Shown here piece by piece: positions 6,962 to 10,185 of a stretch of DNA of 10,185 nucleotides. This DNA is from an uncultured Lachnospiraceae bacterium (GTDB taxonomy: Bacteria > Bacillota > Clostridia > Lachnospirales > Lachnospiraceae). Every line of letters starts with the position of its first letter. Positions within the stretch are counted from its first letter, which is position 1. The DNA lies in assembly GCA_947177925.1 (NCBI GenBank), contig CAMWWJ010000107.1, positions 1 to 10,185 on the forward strand, given 5' to 3'. Position numbers and translations under genes: made by a program. The notes below the pieces were generated by a model, which was not told the DNA's origin, ran no database searches, and saw nothing but the letters and a program-made list of their open reading frames with translations.

Positions 6962-6979
6962 AATCCCATTCCTGAATAA
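6940..6979. repeat. 9-bp inverted repeat with 22-base loop
   Basis: TTATTCAGG (6940-6948) pairs perfectly with CCTGAATAA (6971-6979). The following bases on the + strand (CTTTATTTCG) are only weakly T-rich, so termination would be inefficient. It overlaps the end of the possible leader peptide frame. Confidence 0.5.
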
Positions 6980-7145
6980 CTTTATTTCGTGAATTTCATG
7001 CTTGCAAATCGAAGAAACATATGCTACCATATGTTCAAAGCATATATCTCAATGTCAAATGAACATTCTATGATTCTAAATCATTTCAGAAAATCTATGC
7101 TTTATTCACCAATATATATAAGAGCAGGGATTTTCAGGGATGAAG

Positions 7146-7159
7146 CTTCCTGCGGGAAG
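7146..7159 (+). promoter_or_regulatory. Hairpin over the ribosome binding site of the 36-residue ORF
   Basis: CTTCC (7146-7150) can pair with GGAAG (7155-7159) around a TGCG loop, a UNCG-class tetraloop closed by C-G. The 3' arm is part of the GGGAAGGA ribosome site serving the ATG at 7169. A competing pairing exists: GCAGG (7124-7128) with CCTGC (7149-7153), which would free the ribosome site. Translational control is inference. Confidence 0.35.
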
Positions 7160-7168
7160 GAAAAGAAT

Positions 7169-7279
7169 ATGAAAATGGAAGAGAAGGCTTATATAGAAGG
7201 AATTATAGATATATTGGAAAGAAGCTCTGGAAAAAGCAATCAAAAGCTGGCGGAGGAACTGATAAAGCAACAAATATAA
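7169..7279 (+). CDS. Small protein of 36 residues upstream of glpK
   Basis: A short frame reading MKMEEKAYIEGIIDILE... and ending ...QKLAEELIKQQI lies 21 bases before glpK on the same strand. GGGAAGGA precedes the ATG by about 7 bases; ATG 7175 would give 34 residues. The composition is protein-like: two amphipathic helices (about 4-18 and 23-35) separated by SSGKSN, with no Cys, Pro or Trp. The frame stays open upstream to 6989, but that part is AT-rich, lacks a ribosome site and does not look coding. I do not recognise the family. It is probably co-transcribed with glpK. Confidence 0.5.
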   Translation: MKMEEKAYIEGIIDILERSSGKSNQKLAEELIKQQI

Positions 7280-7300
7280 GAGAAGAAAGATGGGACGATT

Positions 7301-8803
7301 ATGGCAAAATATATTATGGCATTGGATTCGGGGACTACAAGCAACCGTTGTATTTTATTTAATAAAAAAGGTGAAATCTGCAGCATGGCGCAAAAGGAAT
7401 TTACCCAGTATTTTCCAAGGCCGGGATGGGTAGAGCATGATGCAGGTGAAATCTGGTCCACACAGCTTGGCGTGGCGGTAGAAGCCATGTCTAAAATTGG
7501 AGCTGCGACAGAGGATATTGGAGCCATCGGCATTACCAACCAGAGAGAAACGACTATTGTTTGGGACAAGGAAACAGGGGAGCCTGTATATCATGCAATT
7601 GTCTGGCAGTGCAGGCGTACATCCCAATATTGCGACAGCCTGAAAGAAAAGGGGCTTACTGAAAGCTATAGAGAAAAAACAGGACTGATGATTGATGCCT
7701 ATTTTTCCGGCACGAAGCTGAAATGGATATTGGACAATGTGGAAGGTGCAAGAGAAAGAGCAAAGAAGGGGGAGCTGCTGTTTGGTACGGTGGAAACATG
7801 GCTGATTTGGAAACTGACAAAGGGAAGGGTACATGTGACGGATTATTCCAATGCTTCCAGAACTATGTTATTCAATATCCGGACACTTTCCTGGGATGAA
7901 GATATTTTAAAGGAATTTGATATTCCAAAGGAGATGCTGCCCGATGTAAAGCCTTCCAGTTTTGTTTACGGAGAAACGGACAGCAGCTTTTTGGGAGGAG
8001 CCATTCCCATTGGCGGAGCGGCAGGGGATCAGCAGGCTGCCCTGTTCGGACAGGCATGTTTTCAAAAAGGAGAAGGAAAAAATACATATGGAACAGGCTG
8101 CTTTTTGTTGATGAATACAGGAGACAGGCCGGTGTATTCGAAAAACGGACTGGTTACTACCATTGCATGGGGACTGGATGATAAGGTTTCTTATGCGCTG
8201 GAAGGATCTATCTTTGTGGGCGGAGCAGTGATTCAATGGCTTCGGGATGAGCTGCGCTTTTTTGATAAGGCGGAAGAATCGGAAGCATTGGCACGAATGG
8301 AAGAGGATGCAGGAGGCTGTTATGTGGTACCGGCATTTACCGGACTTGGCGCACCCCATTGGGATCAGTATGCAAGAGGAATCATTGTAGGACTTACAAG
8401 AGGAGTCAATAAAAATCACATTACAAGGGCAGCATTGGAATCCATAGCATATCAGGTTTATGACGTGGTGAAGGCAATGGAGGCTGACAGCGGCATCGTG
8501 CTGACGGCTCTGAAGGTGGACGGCGGAGCAAGCGCCAATAACTTTCTCATGGAGACCCAGGCAGATATTTTAAATGTTAAGGTAAAGAGACCAGGTCATG
8601 TGGAAACAACGGCAATGGGAGCCGCATATCTGGCAGGGCTGGCAGTGGGATATTATGAAAGCATGGAAGAAATAGAAAAGAACTGGAAGCTTGATAAGTC
8701 TTTTCTGCCAAAGATAAAGGAAGCAGACAGGGAAAGAAAGCTCAAGGGATGGAAGAAGGCGGTAAAACAATCCTATCACTGGGCTTTGGATGAGCAGGAA
8801 TAA
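7301..8803 (+). CDS. glpK: Glycerol kinase
   Basis: This enzyme phosphorylates glycerol with ATP to sn-glycerol 3-phosphate in the cytoplasm, trapping glycerol for catabolism and lipid synthesis. The 500 residues match the family length. Visible are the N-terminal phosphate-binding DSGTTSNR (9-16), the substrate segment TNQRETT (79-85), WQCRR (102-106), the FGGY-family signature region YFSGTKLKW (134-142), GAAGDQQAALFGQ (239-251) with catalytic Asp243, the KNTYGTGCF loop (260-268), and the ATP-site DGGASANNFLM (408-418). The segment before Asp243 (VYGETDSSFLGGAIPI, 222-237) lacks the histidine that HPr phosphorylates in B. subtilis and enterococcal GlpK (VDYHFFG), and lacks the GGKGGTR loop used by fructose-1,6-bisphosphate in E. 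coli. The ribosome site is weak (AAGAAAGATGGGA). No glpF, glpD or glpP is present in the window. Confidence 0.98.
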   Translation: MAKYIMALDSGTTSNRCILFNKKGEICSMAQKEFTQYFPRPGWVEHDAGEIWSTQLGVAVEAMSKIGAATEDIGAIGITNQRETTIVWDKETGEPVYHAIVWQCRRTSQYCDSLKEKGLTESYREKTGLMIDAYFSGTKLKWILDNVEGARERAKKGELLFGTVETWLIWKLTKGRVHVTDYSNASRTMLFNIRTLSWDEDILKEFDIPKEMLPDVKPSSFVYGETDSSFLGGAIPIGGAAGDQQAALFGQACFQKGEGKNTYGTGCFLLMNTGDRPVYSKNGLVTTIAWGLDDKVSYALEGSIFVGGAVIQWLRDELRFFDKAEESEALARMEEDAGGCYVVPAFTGLGAPHWDQYARGIIVGLTRGVNKNHITRAALESIAYQVYDVVKAMEADSGIVLTALKVDGGASANNFLMETQADILNVKVKRPGHVETTAMGAAYLAGLAVGYYESMEEIEKNWKLDKSFLPKIKEADRERKLKGWKKAVKQSYHWALDEQE

Positions 8804-8855
8804 CATAGGACGGGCTGGATTATTCACATATTATAAAAGGAGAGCTTTGTTTATC

Positions 8856-9395
8856 ATGGAAGATTATTTGACAACAGGAAGCAAGATACATCTAACTCCC
8901 CTTGCTCCCAAAAAAGAACAAATTCAAATAAAGGATATTGCACATGCATTATCTTTTATGACAAGGGCAAACGGACAGTTTCCGGAGTTTTATTCGGTAG
9001 GACAGCATAGCATTCACTGCATGGAGGAGGCTAAGGCAAGGGGGTTTAGCAAAAGAGTACAGCTTGCATGCCTGCTTCATGACGGCAGTGAGGCATATAT
9101 GGCAGATATTATTCGTCCCATCAAAAAGCACCTGCCGGGCTATCTGGAAATAGAAGCCGGACTGCAGGGGATCATATATGAAAAATATTTAAATACCCCT
9201 TTGACAGAGGAAGAAGCAGAACAGGTAAAGAGCGTGGACGATGATTTATTGTATCATGAATTTTTTCATTATATGAAGGAGGCGCTGTTTGAGAAAGAGC
9301 CAAAGCTGCAAAGTCATCCGGAATTTATTACAGAAGAATTTTCTGTTGTAGAAAAGCGGTTTTTGGAGCGATTTTATGAGATTTCCAAGGAGTGA
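8856..9395 (+). CDS. HD-domain phosphohydrolase
   Basis: This is a 179-residue single-domain HD protein, likely a metal-dependent phosphohydrolase acting on nucleotides or related phosphoesters. Putative metal ligands and motif residues are His51 in SVGQHSIH, His75-Asp76 in LLHDGSEAYMADIIRPIK, Asp84, and Asp128-130 in SVDDDLL. The layout (IKDIAHALSFMTRANG, then the QHS and LHDxSEAY motifs, then RPIK) matches the YfbR-like HD group, but the substrate cannot be assigned. ATG 8856 follows AAAGGAG (8836-8842) at a long spacing of 13; an in-frame TTG at 8847 with short spacing is an alternative. It starts 52 bases after glpK without a terminator, so it may be read from the glpK transcript. Confidence 0.85.
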   Translation: MEDYLTTGSKIHLTPLAPKKEQIQIKDIAHALSFMTRANGQFPEFYSVGQHSIHCMEEAKARGFSKRVQLACLLHDGSEAYMADIIRPIKKHLPGYLEIEAGLQGIIYEKYLNTPLTEEEAEQVKSVDDDLLYHEFFHYMKEALFEKEPKLQSHPEFITEEFSVVEKRFLERFYEISKE

Positions 9396-9511
9396 AATCC
9401 TGCTGCTGCTATGTAATAAAAAATATTCACATTTACACAGGAGAGCGGAACCAAAAGGGAAAATCAGCATAAAAATAAAATAAGAAAAAGCAGTCAGGTG
9501 GCTTTATGCTT

Positions 9512-9739
9512 ATGCGCTTTAGTGAATTGTGTGAGAAAGAAGTAATCAGCATACGGGATTGCAGGAAACTGGGGCATGTGAAGGATTTGGAATTTGATCC
9601 TTGTAATGGCTGTATTTGCAAGATTATAGTAAAACAGGCTTTTTGCTTTTGCAGTTTTTTTAGTGGTAATGATGAAATTGTTATTCCATTTAAAGATATT
9701 AAACAGATTGGGCCGGATATAGTTTTGGTAAATATATGA
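9512..9739 (+). CDS. ylmC: YlmC/YmxH-family PRC-barrel sporulation protein
   Basis: This 75-residue protein has the PRC-barrel-like pattern of the YlmC/YmxH sporulation family: MRFSELCEKEVISIRDC at the start, KLGHVKDLEFD (19-29), and the C-terminal DEIVIPFKDIKQIGPDIVLV, which parallels EELVIPWRNIVKIGEDVILV of B. subtilis YlmC. Its molecular role is unknown. It contains seven cysteines (7, 17, 31, 34, 36, 45, 47), including CNGCIC and CFC, which could bind metal or form disulphides; this is inference. The start is set at 9512 because AGGTGG (9496-9501) then has 10-base spacing; ATG 9506 would add two residues. In B. subtilis ylmC is a close downstream neighbour of sigG, so this gene looks like the continuation of the sporulation cluster. 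Confidence 0.88.
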   Translation: MRFSELCEKEVISIRDCRKLGHVKDLEFDPCNGCICKIIVKQAFCFCSFFSGNDEIVIPFKDIKQIGPDIVLVNI

Positions 9740-9883
9740 AAATACTGGTTGTGGTTTTGCTTGTTTTTTTGAAAGGGATTGGTAAAGCGGACGCAACAGA
9801 GAGATGAGTGCGGATTCCATGCGGTGTTTTTGATGACCATTTTCCTAAACAGCCTGATTTCAGGTGTTGGTACCGTCCGGGTC

Positions 9884-9915
9884 GGCATACAGCGCCCGCC
9901 ATGGCGCAATATGCC
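9884..9915. repeat. Internal hairpin 1 of the inverted-repeat element
   Basis: GGCATA (9884-9889) pairs with TATGCC (9910-9915), and inside it GCGCC (9892-9896) pairs with GGCGC (9903-9907). The two helices are separated by a symmetric 2-by-2 internal loop (CA/AA), and the apical loop is six bases. Confidence 0.8.
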
Positions 9916-9916
9916 T

Positions 9917-9940
9917 AAAATTGCCGTCCATGGCAATTTT
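9917..9940. repeat. Internal hairpin 2 of the inverted-repeat element
   Basis: AAAATTGCC (9917-9925) pairs perfectly with GGCAATTTT (9932-9940) around a six-base GTCCAT loop. It begins two bases after hairpin 1. Both apical loops share the bases CCAT. Confidence 0.8.
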
Positions 9941-10040
9941 CCCCTGGGCAGTGAACAGGCTGTTAAGGAAAATGGTCATCAAAAACAATGCATGGAATCC
10001 GCACTCCTCTCTCTGTTGCTGTTTCGTTTCAACCTCTATT

Positions 10041-10185
10041 TTTTTCTATGTATTGCCTGTTTCTTTCGCATATAGAACCTTTTCACAAGGAACGAATGGC
10101 CTTGCGATACACAGTGGGAGCCGGCAGGGCATAGGATAGTCTTTTGGGCCTTGGCAAAGTCGCCGGTCCTTACGCACCGTATTTT
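10041..10185. other. Non-coding, G+C-richer tract of unknown nature at the window end
   Basis: From about 10090 the sequence is visibly richer in G+C than the flanking AT-rich intergenic DNA. It holds a short inverted repeat CAAGG/CCTTG (10087-10105 region) and repeated GGCCTTG and GCCGG words. No frame has a credible start with a ribosome site. The minus-strand frame from the window end stays open for over 40 codons without a recognisable motif. It may be part of the neighbouring repeat element, the edge of another repeat, or a gene end beyond the window. Confidence 0.35.

Larger units (their letters stand above)
9793..10019. repeat. 227-base element with 64-base inverted arms and internal hairpins
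   Basis: The left arm (9793-9856) and the right arm (9956-10019) are reverse complements at 60 of 64 positions with no gap. The mismatches are one near the outer end, two adjacent ones in the middle and one near the inner end. Weaker complementarity with small gaps continues outward to about 9781 and 10034. The 99-base spacer holds two further hairpins. Reading frames on both strands across the arms are mirror images caused by the repeat and are not credible genes. It could be a miniature inverted-repeat mobile element, a dispersed intergenic repeat, or a structured RNA. No target-site duplication or transposase was recognised. Confidence 0.9.

Noticed and set aside
7000..7020. A catabolite (cre) site upstream of glpK
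   Set aside because: TGCAAATCG resembles half of the consensus but has an extra base between the AA and CG, and the right half does not fit.
6989..7168. Sixty-residue extension of the 36-residue ORF
   Set aside because: No ribosome site, AT-rich, poor protein-like composition, and it covers potential promoter and hairpin sequences.
9740..9792. Terminator for ylmC at the T run near 9763-9770
   Set aside because: No stem of useful length precedes the T run.
9433..10139. Several overlapping reading frames on both strands across the inverted repeat
   Set aside because: The two strands give near-identical peptides purely because of the repeat; none has a credible ribosome site or known domain.

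Overview
The window looks like a chromosomal segment of a spore-forming, low-G+C Clostridia bacterium, most likely Lachnospiraceae. The basis is FtsZ, a complete SpoIIGA / pro-sigma-E / sigma-G sporulation cluster, strong AGGAGG-type ribosome binding sites, frequent TTG starts, and a cysteine-rich YlmC/YmxH-type protein. The family placement is inference; no rRNA or other taxonomic marker is present.

Bases 1-3812 hold the division and sporulation block on the + strand: ftsZ, an intrinsic terminator, a probable Spo0A-activated promoter, then spoIIGA, sigE and sigG. FtsZ builds the division ring, SpoIIGA is the membrane protease that activates pro-sigma-E in the mother cell, and sigma-G is the late forespore factor. 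spoIIGA has no usable ATG, GTG or TTG at its conserved N-terminus; the homology and the Shine-Dalgarno site point to an ATT start at 1420.

Bases 3816-6248 hold a minus-strand two-gene ABC exporter operon (ATPase, then permease) with a good sigma-A promoter. It runs tail-to-tail into sigG with a 3-base gap. Next is a minus-strand XRE-type regulator (6414-6758) with its own terminator. A strong hairpin (6293-6338) lies between the regulator and the exporter promoter.

Bases 6759-7168 have no confident protein gene but are dense in palindromes: two operator-like sites, a short SD-led reading frame, and a hairpin that covers the ribosome binding site of a 36-residue protein gene. That gene leads into glpK (glycerol kinase), followed by an HD-domain phosphohydrolase gene and a ylmC/ymxH-family gene. 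In Bacillus subtilis ylmC lies just downstream of the sigG region, so about 5.7 kb of unrelated genes seem to separate neighbours here.

Bases 9740-10185 contain no credible gene. They hold a striking inverted repeat (64-base arms, 60 of 64 matching, 99-base spacer with two further hairpins), followed by a G+C-richer tract that reaches the window end. This is the best candidate for an undescribed element: a miniature mobile element, a dispersed repeat, or a structured RNA.
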